A DNA stretch of 45,826 bases from an uncultured Eubacteriales bacterium (GCA_951801675.1 CATONX010000020.1:1-45826); one strand, 5' to 3'. Shown: positions 1-8,063, counted from the stretch's first letter. Made by a program: numbers and translations. Notes: a model not told the origin generated them from the sequence alone.

Positions 1-664
1 CTCCTTCTTCCCGCACCGCTTTGAGCTCTTCCTTGAGCAGGACGCGGATACCCTGCTCGCGCAGATACCGGTGGACGTCACAGGCCATGTCATAGTCCAG
101 AGGGCCGATGAGATGGTCCATTCGCTCCACGATGGTGACCGAAACGCCTTCCTTTTTCAGGTTCTCCGCCATTTCCACCCCGATGTACCCGCCTCCGATG
201 ACCACTGCGGTTTTGGGGCGGCGCTTCTGAAGGTAGGCTTTGATCTCCAAAGTATCGGGAATGGTGCGCAGGGTAAAAACCCGGTCGTTTGGAAGCCCTA
301 CGATGGGAGGAATCACCGGCTTGGCGCCCGGCGACAAAATCAGCTTGTCGTAGGTTTCCTGGTACGTTTCGCCGGTGGCTTCGTTTCGCACCTGAACGGT
401 TTTCTCCGCCGGGTCGATGGCTACCGCCTCGTTTTCCACCCGCACGTCGATATGAAAGCGGGCGTAAAAGCTTTCCGGGGTCTGCAAAGTCAAGGCGGAC
501 GAATCCCGAATTTCCCCACCAATGTAATAAGGCAGGCCGCAGTTTGCAAAGGAAATGTATTTTCCCCGTTCAAGCAGGACAATCTGCGCTTGTTCGTCAA
601 GCCTGCGAAGCCGGGCCGCCGCAGACGCGCCGCCTGCTACGCCGCCGATGATGACTACCTTCAT
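1..664 (-). CDS. FAD/NAD(P)-dependent disulfide oxidoreductase, CoA-disulfide reductase / NADH oxidase type (3' part cut by window)
   Basis: This is the N-terminal ~221 residues of a class of flavoproteins that reduce CoA disulfide, persulfides or oxygen with NAD(P)H. It opens with an FAD-binding motif (VIIGGVAGGASAAAR, residues 4-18). The signature SFANCGLPYYIGG follows, with the single redox cysteine at about residue 42, then a second dinucleotide fold (GGGYIG) for NAD(P)H. The ATG at 662-664 has a good ribosome site (GGGAGG). The gene runs off the left edge, so the C-terminal dimerisation domain and any rhodanese extension cannot be seen. The single-cysteine motif separates it from glutathione reductase-like enzymes. 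Whether it is a CoA-disulfide reductase, NADH oxidase or NADH peroxidase cannot be decided from this part. Confidence 0.85.
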   Translation of the reverse strand, partial: MKVVIIGGVAGGASAAARLRRLDEQAQIVLLERGKYISFANCGLPYYIGGEIRDSSALTLQTPESFYARFHIDVRVENEAVAIDPAEKTVQVRNEATGETYQETYDKLILSPGAKPVIPPIVGLPNDRVFTLRTIPDTLEIKAYLQKRRPKTAVVIGGGYIGVEMAENLKKEGVSVTIVERMDHLIGPLDYDMACDVHRYLREQGIRVLLKEELKAVREEG

Positions 665-701
665 AAAGAAAACCTCCCGTCTGTTGAGCCGATTTCGGCT
701 T

Positions 702-727
702 GGTATTCCACATTAGTATACCACATT
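702..727 (-). repeat. Tandem 13-bp direct repeat over the promoter -10
   Basis: Minus-strand units AATGTGGTATACT and AATGTGGAATACC abut exactly and match at 11 of 13 positions. The first unit contains the -10 hexamer and the second covers the predicted start site. Such a position would suit a repressor, but no known regulator motif was recognised. Confidence 0.4.
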
Positions 728-743
728 GCTTTGTGCCTGTATA
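715..743 (-). promoter_or_regulatory. Promoter of the flavoprotein gene
   Basis: On the minus strand, TATACT (715-720) is preceded by TG in the extended -10 position and lies 17 bp from a weak -35 (TATACA, 738-743). Transcription would start near 708, about 45 nt before the ATG. A short hairpin (AGCCGA/TCGGCT, 688-701) lies in the leader. Confidence 0.55.
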
Positions 744-803
744 ATAGGAGAAGGAAACGGGATTGATAGGGAAAGGCCTATGGGTCCTGTTTGGTTCCGA
801 TTG

Positions 804-831
804 AAAAGAGCCGCCAATTGGCGGCTCTTTT
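804..831 (-). terminator. Intrinsic terminator after the EndoQ-UvrD gene
   Basis: A perfect 12-bp stem AAAAGAGCCGCC / GGCGGCTCTTTT has an AATT loop. It reads as a terminator on the minus strand, about 43 nt past the stop codon at 874. Being A/T-flanked on both sides, it could work in both directions. Confidence 0.8.
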
Positions 832-873
832 TCCTAATTAGAACGAGGCTTTGCATGTCAGCATGCCTATCTC

Positions 874-3800
874 TTACAGGTCGAACAAACTCATCTGCTT
901 GCCTTGGGCGGGCGGCTTTGGAAGATAGGTGCAGCCGGTCACCAATTGAGAGGCCGGGATATCGGCGAGAAATGGAGACGGCTCTTTGGCGGAGAGAAGA
1001 ATCAGCTCCTCCTGAGCGCGGGTCATTCCCACGTAAAGGAGCCGCCGCTCCTCTTCTTCGTCGGCGGTTCTTCCTGGCGCATCCAGGGGCAGGATCCCTT
1101 TGCTCACGTCGTAAAGAAACGTCACCGGGAATTCCAGGCCTTTCGCGCCATGGAAGGTCATCAGCCTCACCGCGTCGGAAGCATAGGCACGGCCGAAGCC
1201 GCGGGACAAATCCCCTTCCTGGCCGAACACCAGGGCATTTAAGAAAGAGGGCATGTCCTCAAAAAAAGCCGCTGACGCGCAGAGGCGTTCGAGTTCCTCT
1301 GTTTGCGGGATGGGGCAGGCTTGCAAAAATTCACGCACGAGTGCCTGGGGTTTCGCCTTTGAAAAGCGAGGGGCGAAATCCTCCCGCAGGGCCAGGACCT
1401 TTTCGATCGCCTTATTCGCCTTTTTCTCCGGCTCCAATTCCTCCAGCGTCCGTCCGGTTTGAGAAAGCTCCTGCAAAAGAGCGGCGGTAAGGTCCGCCGG
1501 GCAGTCGAACACCTTCATCAGGCAGGCGCGCAGGGAAATCAAGTCCTTCGGGTTTTGCAGAAACCGGAAAAAGCCGAGCACCCCCCTCCCCTGGTCGGAA
1601 AGCAGGCCGGGGTCCCGCCCGGTTACGATGTATGGGATGCCCTCTTTTCGCAGGCAGGTTTCCAGCAGAGCCGCCTGCCGATGAGTGCGGTAGAGCACCG
1701 CAATGTCCGAAAAGCCGAGGGTCTGGCTCCGGCCTTTTATTCCCGCATCGGTTTCGAGCATGTCCATCCCGCCTACCATCCGGCCGATTTCCTTGGCCAC
1801 ATAGATGGCCTGGGATTTTTCGTCCGGGGCGGTAAAATAACGCACCCGCTCTCCTTCGGCCCGTCTGGCTTCCAGGAGCCTGGGCGGCTCGCCTTCCTCC
1901 TCAGTCGGGAGCACCGGAAGGGCGCAGGCGAGAATCTGGGGTGTGGAACGGTAATTGCTCGTTAAGCGGATGACGCGGGTATCCGGATGTTCCTTAAGGA
2001 AACGGGAAAAACAATGGGCGTCCGACCCGCGAAAGCCGTAAATGGCCTGGTCCGGGTCCCCGATGAGAAAGACGCTTTCGCTGCCCTTGGCAAATTCCTC
2101 AATCAGCTGGTACTGAATTTCGTTGATGTCCTGAAACTCGTCCACCAGCAAATGGGTAAAAGGACGCCTGGCCCGCTTATCCAAAGCCGAAAGTACGTCC
2201 TTGGCGCAAAGGAGCAGGTCGTCAAAGTCTAGCACCCCGTAAGCACGCAGCCTTTCATTATACAGCGTGATTGCCTGCATGAGCGGCTCAGGCTGGTCTT
2301 CCCGGGGAGCCATTCTGTTTTTAACCCTGGACACTTCCCGCAGCAGGCGCCTGGGCGAGAGCCGGCCGGGCAAAGAATCGGTCACTTCCTTCGCAAGGGA
2401 CAGGGCCTCCCCTTCTTCAATGACGGTTACGTCCCCTTCCTGTTCACAAAGCAGAGACAGGCAAATGGAATGGAAGGTGCCGATGGTCATGCCTTTGAGC
2501 CGCCGTTTGCCGCCCAGCTCCTTAGCCAGGCGCTCGCGCATTTCCGCGGCGGCCTTGTTGGTAAAGGTAACCGCGGTGATCTGAGAGGGCTTTACCCCTT
2601 TCACCTGGATGAGATGGAGAATGCGGGAAACCAGCGTCTTGGTTTTCCCGGTCCCCGGGCCCGCAATGACGGCCACCGCTTTTGCTTCCTCGGTCACCGC
2701 GGCCCGCTGCTGGTCGTTGAGACCAGCGAGAGGGTCTTTTGTTTGCTCCTCTGCTTTCAAAGGCGTTGGGAGTGCTTTGTCCGGTTTCTTTTTTACCGGC
2801 AGCGGCGATTTGATTTCGGCGGGCTTTTTGGGGAGCGCGGCCTCTTCTTTGAAAAAGCTCATCTGACCCGACAGCCTGCCGATTTCCTCCGGGGTGAGAA
2901 GATGGATTTTCCCATATTCCCCGTCGTAACCCGGGGAAAGCTCCACCTGCCCTGCCCGAACCCGGCGGATTCCTTCCGCCACGCAAGGTCCCGCCACCCG
3001 TTCAATGTCAGAAAGCGGCGCTTCCCGCAGCAGGTAAAATTCCGGGCCGAGCTCCCGCAAAAGTGCCTCATACCGGGCAGCCGTCTTTTTACTAATGGGG
3101 GAAAAGCCCAGGGACGCGGCAATGGTTTCTGGAAGGGGAACCAAGCTTTCAAACTTGGCAGGACGCTTTGGTGTGAATCCTTCCGGCCGGTCGGCCAGTT
3201 CCTCCACCCGGTGAAGCACCCCGATGGTAAGCTTGCGCCCGCAGACCGGGCATTTTCCATCGGTGTGCATGGTTTGCGAAGGAGACAGGCACAGCTTACA
3301 GGCCCGGTGCCCGTCCAGATGGTACTTTCCTTCCTCCGGGAAGAACTCGATGGTCCCTCCGAAGCCGCCGGACTCCGGCTCCTCCAACGCTTGTTTTAAG
3401 GCGGGATAGGAAAGCTCGGTGGTGAAAAGATTTGCTTCCCGTCCCAGCTTTGCGGGCGAATGGGCGTCTGAATTGGACACAAGGGTAAACCGGTCCAGCG
3501 CGGAGAGACGCCAATTCATAGGCGGGTCGGAGGACAGGCCGGTTTCCAAAGCATGGATGTGAGGCGTCAAATCCTCAAAGCATTCCTCGATGGTATCAAA
3601 GCCGGAAAAAGCGCCGAACAGAGAAAAATGCGGCGTCCAAATATGGGCGGGGATAAAGATGGCCCGGGGGCTCACCTCCAGAGTGATCTCCAGCAGATCC
3701 CGGCTGTCGAGCCCCAGGATGGGGCGGCCGTCCGAGTGGATGTTGCCGATGGCTTCCAGCCGCTTGGACAAGGCCTCCGCCTCCTCGAGCCCAGGCAGCA

Positions 3801-4122
3801 GAATCAGGTTGTGTACCTTGCGCACCCGTCCGTTTTTCTTGTAAATGGAGCTGATTTCCCCGGAAACCACGAAACGGGGACGGCGGCCGGCACCCACCCC
3901 ATCGTCCGGTAAGCGGTATTCGTCCTTGAGAACATAAAACCCTTCCTCGGCGGGTATCAGCTTTTCCTTTAAGTCCTCCCGCCAGGCAGGATGGGTAAAA
4001 TCCCCGGTGCCCAGCAGGTCGATCCCCTTGCGGCGGGACCACAGGTCCAGATACTCCGCCACGCATTCCTTGCTGGTGGCGCGGGAATACTTGGAATGGA
4101 TATGCAAATCCGCGATAAACAT
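874..4122 (-). CDS. Endonuclease Q-like PHP domain fused to a UvrD/PcrA superfamily 1 helicase
   Basis: This 1082-residue protein carries two complete enzymes. Residues 1-~420 form a PHP metallophosphoesterase like endonuclease Q, which nicks DNA 5' of deaminated bases: DLHIHS (His7, His9), GTGDFTH (Asp41, His44), His104, His160, NSDAH (Asp219, His221), then a four-cysteine zinc site (Cys275, 278, 291, 294) in the family context VLHRVEELAD. A Lys/Pro-rich linker (~425-465) leads to an SF1A helicase with Walker A AGPGTGKT (487-494), DEFQD (661-665), GDPDQAIYGFRGSD, SNYRST, TFHGAKGLEFP and LYVGMTRA. QMSFF (420-424) and C-terminal QMSLFDL resemble beta-clamp-binding motifs. The start at 4122 was chosen because it has an AAGGAGA site and the PHP fold begins there; a longer frame to 4311 overlaps the upstream gene. 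It sits 4 nt after the preceding GGDEF stop, so it is probably translationally coupled. Confidence 0.9.
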   Translation of the reverse strand: MFIADLHIHSKYSRATSKECVAEYLDLWSRRKGIDLLGTGDFTHPAWREDLKEKLIPAEEGFYVLKDEYRLPDDGVGAGRRPRFVVSGEISSIYKKNGRVRKVHNLILLPGLEEAEALSKRLEAIGNIHSDGRPILGLDSRDLLEITLEVSPRAIFIPAHIWTPHFSLFGAFSGFDTIEECFEDLTPHIHALETGLSSDPPMNWRLSALDRFTLVSNSDAHSPAKLGREANLFTTELSYPALKQALEEPESGGFGGTIEFFPEEGKYHLDGHRACKLCLSPSQTMHTDGKCPVCGRKLTIGVLHRVEELADRPEGFTPKRPAKFESLVPLPETIAASLGFSPISKKTAARYEALLRELGPEFYLLREAPLSDIERVAGPCVAEGIRRVRAGQVELSPGYDGEYGKIHLLTPEEIGRLSGQMSFFKEEAALPKKPAEIKSPLPVKKKPDKALPTPLKAEEQTKDPLAGLNDQQRAAVTEEAKAVAVIAGPGTGKTKTLVSRILHLIQVKGVKPSQITAVTFTNKAAAEMRERLAKELGGKRRLKGMTIGTFHSICLSLLCEQEGDVTVIEEGEALSLAKEVTDSLPGRLSPRRLLREVSRVKNRMAPREDQPEPLMQAITLYNERLRAYGVLDFDDLLLCAKDVLSALDKRARRPFTHLLVDEFQDINEIQYQLIEEFAKGSESVFLIGDPDQAIYGFRGSDAHCFSRFLKEHPDTRVIRLTSNYRSTPQILACALPVLPTEEEGEPPRLLEARRAEGERVRYFTAPDEKSQAIYVAKEIGRMVGGMDMLETDAGIKGRSQTLGFSDIAVLYRTHRQAALLETCLRKEGIPYIVTGRDPGLLSDQGRGVLGFFRFLQNPKDLISLRACLMKVFDCPADLTAALLQELSQTGRTLEELEPEKKANKAIEKVLALREDFAPRFSKAKPQALVREFLQACPIPQTEELERLCASAAFFEDMPSFLNALVFGQEGDLSRGFGRAYASDAVRLMTFHGAKGLEFPVTFLYDVSKGILPLDAPGRTADEEEERRLLYVGMTRAQEELILLSAKEPSPFLADIPASQLVTGCTYLPKPPAQGKQMSLFDL

Positions 4123-4126
4123 ACGA

Positions 4127-5368
4127 CTACTCTCCTTTTGACTCAAGGCCCCGGTGCGGGCGCTCCCGTTTGCTTTCATACATCCGCTGGTCCGCTTCTT
4201 GTAAAAGTTCTCCGGCGGATTTTCCTTTTTCATAGGCGACGATGCCGTAGCTTGCAGACATGGCAAAGGGGCATTCGCTGGAATAGGAGCAGTCCTGCAG
4301 CGCCTTGGCAATTGCTCTTATCTGATCATGGGCATCCTCTTGGTCGCGCTCGAAAAGAAACAACAGAAATTCGTCCCCGCCGTAGCGGCACAGCGTGTCC
4401 CGCTCGTCTTCCAATACCTCGGAAAACAGATGCGCCGTTGCGGTGATATACCGGTCTCCGTAGGCATGACCCAGACGGTCGTTAACCGCTTTAAGCCCGT
4501 CCAGATCGGCAAAACACAAAAGAAACGGTTCCGGTTTGCGAGTCAGTCCGTCCAGCAGGCGAACGGCGTATTCCCGATTGTAGCAGCCGGTCAGTTGGTC
4601 CACATATGCGCTTTTTTCCAGCGCCGCCTCTTGTACCCTGCGCACCACCAGCTCCTCGCGCACGCTGTCGCTGCGCAGGCGGTAGTCATGCAGCCGGCTT
4701 TCCTCGGCTGCGTACCTCAGTCCGATAAAAAAGCTGGTGAGGGCGCACAGCGCGTTCTTGATGCCCCAGAGCTTGATGATAAAATCGTTGGTCGGGGTAG
4801 AAAAAATCAAAAGATTGAGCATGAGGTAAGCAAAGATCGCGCTGGTCAGGCTGGCGATGAACCGCAGCGAGGAAGGGTCCTTGTGAATGGTAGCGCCCTT
4901 TCGCTTCCTGGCGGCCCGCAAAAGAACCCATATGAGCAGCGCCGCCAGCAAAAAGCCCGCTGCGATGGGGTATCGCTTGACGTTAGCAATACCTTCGTAT
5001 TCCCGGGCGTCGAACACCTGCAGCGGCCGGTCAAGAAGCATACCGGTAACGCAGCGGGTAAACACGTTGGCGCTCAGGCCCACCACTGCGCCTCCAACGC
5101 CCAAAAACAGGTTTGATAGGACGCTTTGCCTAAACAAAACAGCAACCTCTCCGACCAATACTACGGCGAAAATCAGCCAATTGACCACCAGATAAAACTC
5201 CAGCATGGAGCAAAGGAAGAACACCCCGTAATTGAGTACATAGGTCAATCCAAGCCAGATGCGTTTAACCGGCTTTCCACCCAGCTGATTTTGAAAGCCG
5301 GCAAACAAAAGCAGGTGAAACGGAAGATAACACAACGCAACGCCTATTGCGATCAAAAGTCCCTGCAT
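4127..5368 (-). CDS. Membrane-bound GGDEF protein (putative diguanylate cyclase)
   Basis: This protein has 413 residues. The N-terminal ~215 residues form about six to seven hydrophobic segments of no recognised sensor family. A short helical connector (EESRLHDYRLRSDSVREEL) leads to a GGDEF domain: DQLTGCYNR, FADLDGLKAVND, LGHAYGD and an intact GGDEF at 330-334. The expected activity is c-di-GMP synthesis from two GTP at the inner membrane face. The RxxD inhibitory site is not present: the aligned tetrapeptide is DERD (321-324). The ATG follows AAGGAGGG at good spacing and lies 20 nt after the stop of the upstream GGDEF gene. The downstream helicase gene starts 4 nt after this stop, with its ribosome site inside this gene. 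Confidence 0.88.
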   Translation of the reverse strand: MQGLLIAIGVALCYLPFHLLLFAGFQNQLGGKPVKRIWLGLTYVLNYGVFFLCSMLEFYLVVNWLIFAVVLVGEVAVLFRQSVLSNLFLGVGGAVVGLSANVFTRCVTGMLLDRPLQVFDAREYEGIANVKRYPIAAGFLLAALLIWVLLRAARKRKGATIHKDPSSLRFIASLTSAIFAYLMLNLLIFSTPTNDFIIKLWGIKNALCALTSFFIGLRYAAEESRLHDYRLRSDSVREELVVRRVQEAALEKSAYVDQLTGCYNREYAVRLLDGLTRKPEPFLLCFADLDGLKAVNDRLGHAYGDRYITATAHLFSEVLEDERDTLCRYGGDEFLLFLFERDQEDAHDQIRAIAKALQDCSYSSECPFAMSASYGIVAYEKGKSAGELLQEADQRMYESKRERPHRGLESKGE

Positions 5369-5388
5369 CGTGCTCCCTCCTTTTTTCT

Positions 5389-6612
5389 CTATTCGCTTGC
5401 TTTTTCCCGTTTTTTATCTCGGTACATCCGCCCGTCTGCGCTGCGCAGCAGCTCTGACAGCGGCGTGGGGCAACCCGCCTGCCGCTCCACAATTCCAAAA
5501 CTGAAGGAGGCGGGATACGGGGTGGTATTCGCTTGTTCCACCGTCTGGCGGACCGCTTGCATTTTTTCATAGGCCGGCCCCTCCCGGCAATCAGGCAGGA
5601 CGATCAAAAATTCGTCTCCGCCGACGCGGGCGAACAAATCCTGTTTATGCAAAGCCTGGTTGATGCAATAAGTGACGCCTTGAATATAGGCATCGCCGCA
5701 AGGGTGCCCCAACCGGTCATTGACCGCCTTTAGGCCGTCTAAATCCAGATAAACCAGAGAGAACGCACGGTTTTCTTCTATCCAGCGGTCAAGCGTGTGA
5801 AAGAGATACTGGCGGGTATAGGTACCGGTCAGGCTGTCAATGTAGGCAATCCGGTGAAGCTCCATTTCCTTTTGCAGCTGTCGGGCGCGTTCCTCCTCCA
5901 GCTTGCGGTACTCTTCCTCATAATGAAGGTTGCGTTCCACCCGGATTGCGTGGACCCACAGCAGGTAGATCAGTAGGCCCAGCAATAGGCAGCTGCCCAG
6001 CAGGAAGCAGGACAGCAGCGGCGAAACCAGATCGAACATACAAGTGGCGCTGTCAAAGAATGTGTAACCCAACGCAAACCACACGTAAGCGCGAAGCTGA
6101 CGCATTCGCTCGGTGTCGTCGAAAAGCAGGTAGTCGTACTGCCGGGTATGCATCCTGCTCTGGATAAGAGAGGACACCGACATGCCGATCATGGTAAGTG
6201 CCAGGACTGCGGCGCACCACAACGGGTCTTGCAGAATTTGATAAACCGCTACGTTCCGCACAAGGGAAGCCGCCGACAGCAGTGCCATGTGCATGATGAA
6301 AAAATGAATGACAAACAGGTTGGTGATGAGGACGGTTTTTCGCCGGGAATAGCCATATACTTTGCGTGAACCCAATAAATTGGAGGCATAAAACAGCAGA
6401 TAGGCCAAAGGCAGAAAAACGCCCAGATAGATCATGAGGATGCAGGCGGTGTATTCCAAAAGAAAAAACACACACGTATAAAGGACGCCTCTTGCGGGAT
6501 TTTCCCCGGATGCTGCCGTCTGTTTCTTTTTTTCACGCCAGTACAGCCAGCGATATAAAAGCAGCAGCCCCGCCAAAAGAACCGTAATAATTGCCGTCAG
6601 CCACTGGTTCAC
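5389..6612 (-). CDS. Membrane-bound GGDEF protein (putative diguanylate cyclase), first gene of the operon
   Basis: This protein has 407 residues from a GTG start at 6612, preceded by GGAAGGAGG at ideal distance. A longer ATG frame to 6687 lacks a ribosome site. Several hydrophobic helices fill roughly residues 5-225. A charged coiled segment (YEEEYRKLEEERARQLQKE) follows, which usually transmits the signal, then a GGDEF domain with IDSLTGTYTR, YLDLDGLKAVND, LGHPCGD and GGDEF (331-335). The inhibitory RxxD position reads HKQD, so product feedback of the classical kind is unlikely. It resembles its downstream neighbour in architecture and core motifs, which suggests an old duplication, but the membrane parts differ strongly. 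The ligand sensed is unknown. Confidence 0.88.
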   Translation of the reverse strand: MNQWLTAIITVLLAGLLLLYRWLYWREKKKQTAASGENPARGVLYTCVFFLLEYTACILMIYLGVFLPLAYLLFYASNLLGSRKVYGYSRRKTVLITNLFVIHFFIMHMALLSAASLVRNVAVYQILQDPLWCAAVLALTMIGMSVSSLIQSRMHTRQYDYLLFDDTERMRQLRAYVWFALGYTFFDSATCMFDLVSPLLSCFLLGSCLLLGLLIYLLWVHAIRVERNLHYEEEYRKLEEERARQLQKEMELHRIAYIDSLTGTYTRQYLFHTLDRWIEENRAFSLVYLDLDGLKAVNDRLGHPCGDAYIQGVTYCINQALHKQDLFARVGGDEFLIVLPDCREGPAYEKMQAVRQTVEQANTTPYPASFSFGIVERQAGCPTPLSELLRSADGRMYRDKKREKASE

Positions 6613-6815
6613 GCCCTTCCTCCTTCCCTGACCCGCCCGGGTGATGGTATGCGCCGGCGGTCCGAATTTATATTCTAACACGCGCAAGAGGCCCGCGCCC
6701 GGCGCACTGTATATGCTTTCGTCCTCTCAGGCGGCGCAGCCTTATGATTTAAGAAAATCAGACAGCAACAGGCTCTTCTTTCTATTCATCTCCGTGACTG
6801 GATACCATCGAGTAT
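6613..6815 (-). promoter_or_regulatory. Long (~200 nt) 5' leader of the GGDEF operon with possible RNA structure
   Basis: From the predicted start near 6815 to the GTG at 6612 the leader is about 200 nt and holds no convincing gene. It can form a hairpin TGATTT-tctt-AAATCA (6743-6758) nested in an AGCCT/AGGCT stem, and a GC-rich region near 6675-6735 can also pair (AGAGG with CCTCT). It does not show the recognisable core of the c-di-GMP-I riboswitch, which often precedes GGDEF genes. Confidence 0.3.
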
Positions 6816-6821
6816 TTATCC

Positions 6822-6850
6822 ATTGTATCCCACGAAACTGCCTTTTTCAA
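6822..6850 (-). promoter_or_regulatory. Promoter of the GGDEF-GGDEF-EndoQ/UvrD operon
   Basis: On the minus strand, TTGAAA (6845-6850) and TACAAT (6822-6827) are separated by exactly 17 bp. This is a good housekeeping-sigma promoter and the only strong one upstream of the three-gene operon. Confidence 0.65.
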
Positions 6851-6991
6851 CCCCGATCTTTTCTTTCCCGAGCCCATTCGCCCTGCCTGTGCGGCTTCAT
6901 TCTTTTCATTCTAGAGTGTCCAAGCGTTACGCCGCTGTCCTTTTGGCTCACAGACGCGGTTTTCAGCGCAACGCCGTAAGTTTCCGTTCTG

Positions 6992-7034
6992 AAAGTAAGA
7001 GCCGGGCGCTTCTATAGCGCCCGGCTCTTACTTT
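6992..7034 (-). terminator. Intrinsic terminator after the pseudouridine synthase gene
   Basis: An 18-bp stem (core AGTAAGAGCCGGGCGC, 6994-7009, with its complement 7017-7032) has a 7-nt loop, beginning 5 nt past the stop codon at 7039. The T tract on the minus strand is short (ACTTTC). Confidence 0.8.
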
Positions 7035-7038
7035 TCTA

Positions 7039-7989
7039 TCACAAAAACTCCTTTAAAAACCATACGTCTTTCACTTCGAAGGTCTGACCGTCCAAATATT
7101 GCAGCGGCCCGGCGTCTTTCTCAAAGGCAAAGGTCAGCTTATATGAGTAAAGCGCCTGCTTTGTATAGCCGGTACCCTTATTGAGCGCGTTGGTGCCGTA
7201 CTTGCCGTCACCCAAAAGCGGATGGCCGATGGAGGCCATATGGGCGCGGATTTGATGGGTACGCCCGGTCAAAAGATCAATTTCCAGGAGGCTAAGCCCG
7301 TTTTTCTCCCGCAGCACCCGGTACCGAGTACGGATGGTACGTCCTCCTTCCACCGGATGCCGATAGATGAACACCTTGTTTTTATCCGCATCCTTGTGCA
7401 GATACCCTTCCAGCGTCGCTTCCTTTTTGCTGAGAATCCCGTGTACGATACACAGGTAATATTTCTTGAGCTCCCGCGCTTTCATCTTTTCATTGAGGAT
7501 CCGCAGCGTCACCGCGTTCTTCGCCGCGATGACGATTCCGCCGGTGTTGCGGTCGATGCGGTTGACCAAAGCGGGCGCGAAGGAATTTTCCTTTTCCGGG
7601 TCATATTCCCCTTTGTCGTACAGATAATGCTGGATGCGGTCGATAAGCGTGTCGCCATATTCCTTGTCGTCCGAGTGAACCAAAAGGCCCGGCTTTTTGT
7701 CCGCCAGTAGGATATTCTCATCTTCATAGACCACCGAGACCTTTGCAGGCGCGGCGGAGAAGGGCAGCTTCTTGGGAACAGGGGCAAAAAACTCGTCCTT
7801 TAAGTAGAGATCCACCACGTCCCCCTTTTGAAGGCGGGTGGAAATCTCACAGCGTTTTTTGTTTACCTTGATGCGCTTGAGGCGGATGGACTTATAAAGA
7901 AGGGATTTGGGCAGAAGCGGCACGGCCTTGGTTATAAACTTATCAAGCCTTTGGCCTGCGTCGTTGTCCGTTACGGTGAACTGTTTCAT
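7039..7989 (-). CDS. RluA-family 23S rRNA pseudouridine synthase
   Basis: This 316-residue enzyme isomerises uridine to pseudouridine in rRNA (RluC/RluD-like). An S4 RNA-binding domain occupies about residues 1-75 (QRLDKFITKAVPLLPKS, KRCEIS). The catalytic domain carries NRIDRNTGG, where the Asp is the catalytic residue; most relatives have His rather than Asn at the first position. LLTGRTHQIRAHM and GHPLLGDGKYG are family hallmarks. The start ATG has GAGGAGG 13 nt upstream, a slightly long spacing. It stands alone between its own promoter (8028-8056) and a terminator. Which rRNA positions it modifies cannot be told from sequence. Confidence 0.9.
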   Translation of the reverse strand: MKQFTVTDNDAGQRLDKFITKAVPLLPKSLLYKSIRLKRIKVNKKRCEISTRLQKGDVVDLYLKDEFFAPVPKKLPFSAAPAKVSVVYEDENILLADKKPGLLVHSDDKEYGDTLIDRIQHYLYDKGEYDPEKENSFAPALVNRIDRNTGGIVIAAKNAVTLRILNEKMKARELKKYYLCIVHGILSKKEATLEGYLHKDADKNKVFIYRHPVEGGRTIRTRYRVLREKNGLSLLEIDLLTGRTHQIRAHMASIGHPLLGDGKYGTNALNKGTGYTKQALYSYKLTFAFEKDAGPLQYLDGQTFEVKDVWFLKEFL

Positions 7990-8027
7990 GGGATGGGGAC
8001 GTCCTCCTCGTTTTCCAGGTTATGCTC

Positions 8028-8056
8028 AGTATACCATGAAATCCGCTCTTTGTAAC
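8028..8056 (-). promoter_or_regulatory. Promoter of the RluA-family gene
   Basis: The minus strand has TATACT (8028-8033) with an extended -10 TGG and a -35 GTTACA (8051-8056) at 17 bp. It is back-to-back with the radC promoter; the two -35 regions are only 7 bp apart, so one regulator could reach both. Confidence 0.5.
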
Positions 8057-8063
8057 GGGAAGC

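Noticed and set aside
2470-3399. A 309-codon plus-strand frame inside the EndoQ-UvrD gene
   Set aside because: It is antisense to the EndoQ zinc and linker region, whose motifs are clear on the minus strand.
6613-6815. c-di-GMP riboswitch before the GGDEF operon
   Set aside because: The conserved class I core and tetraloop-receptor features were looked for and not seen; only generic hairpins remain.
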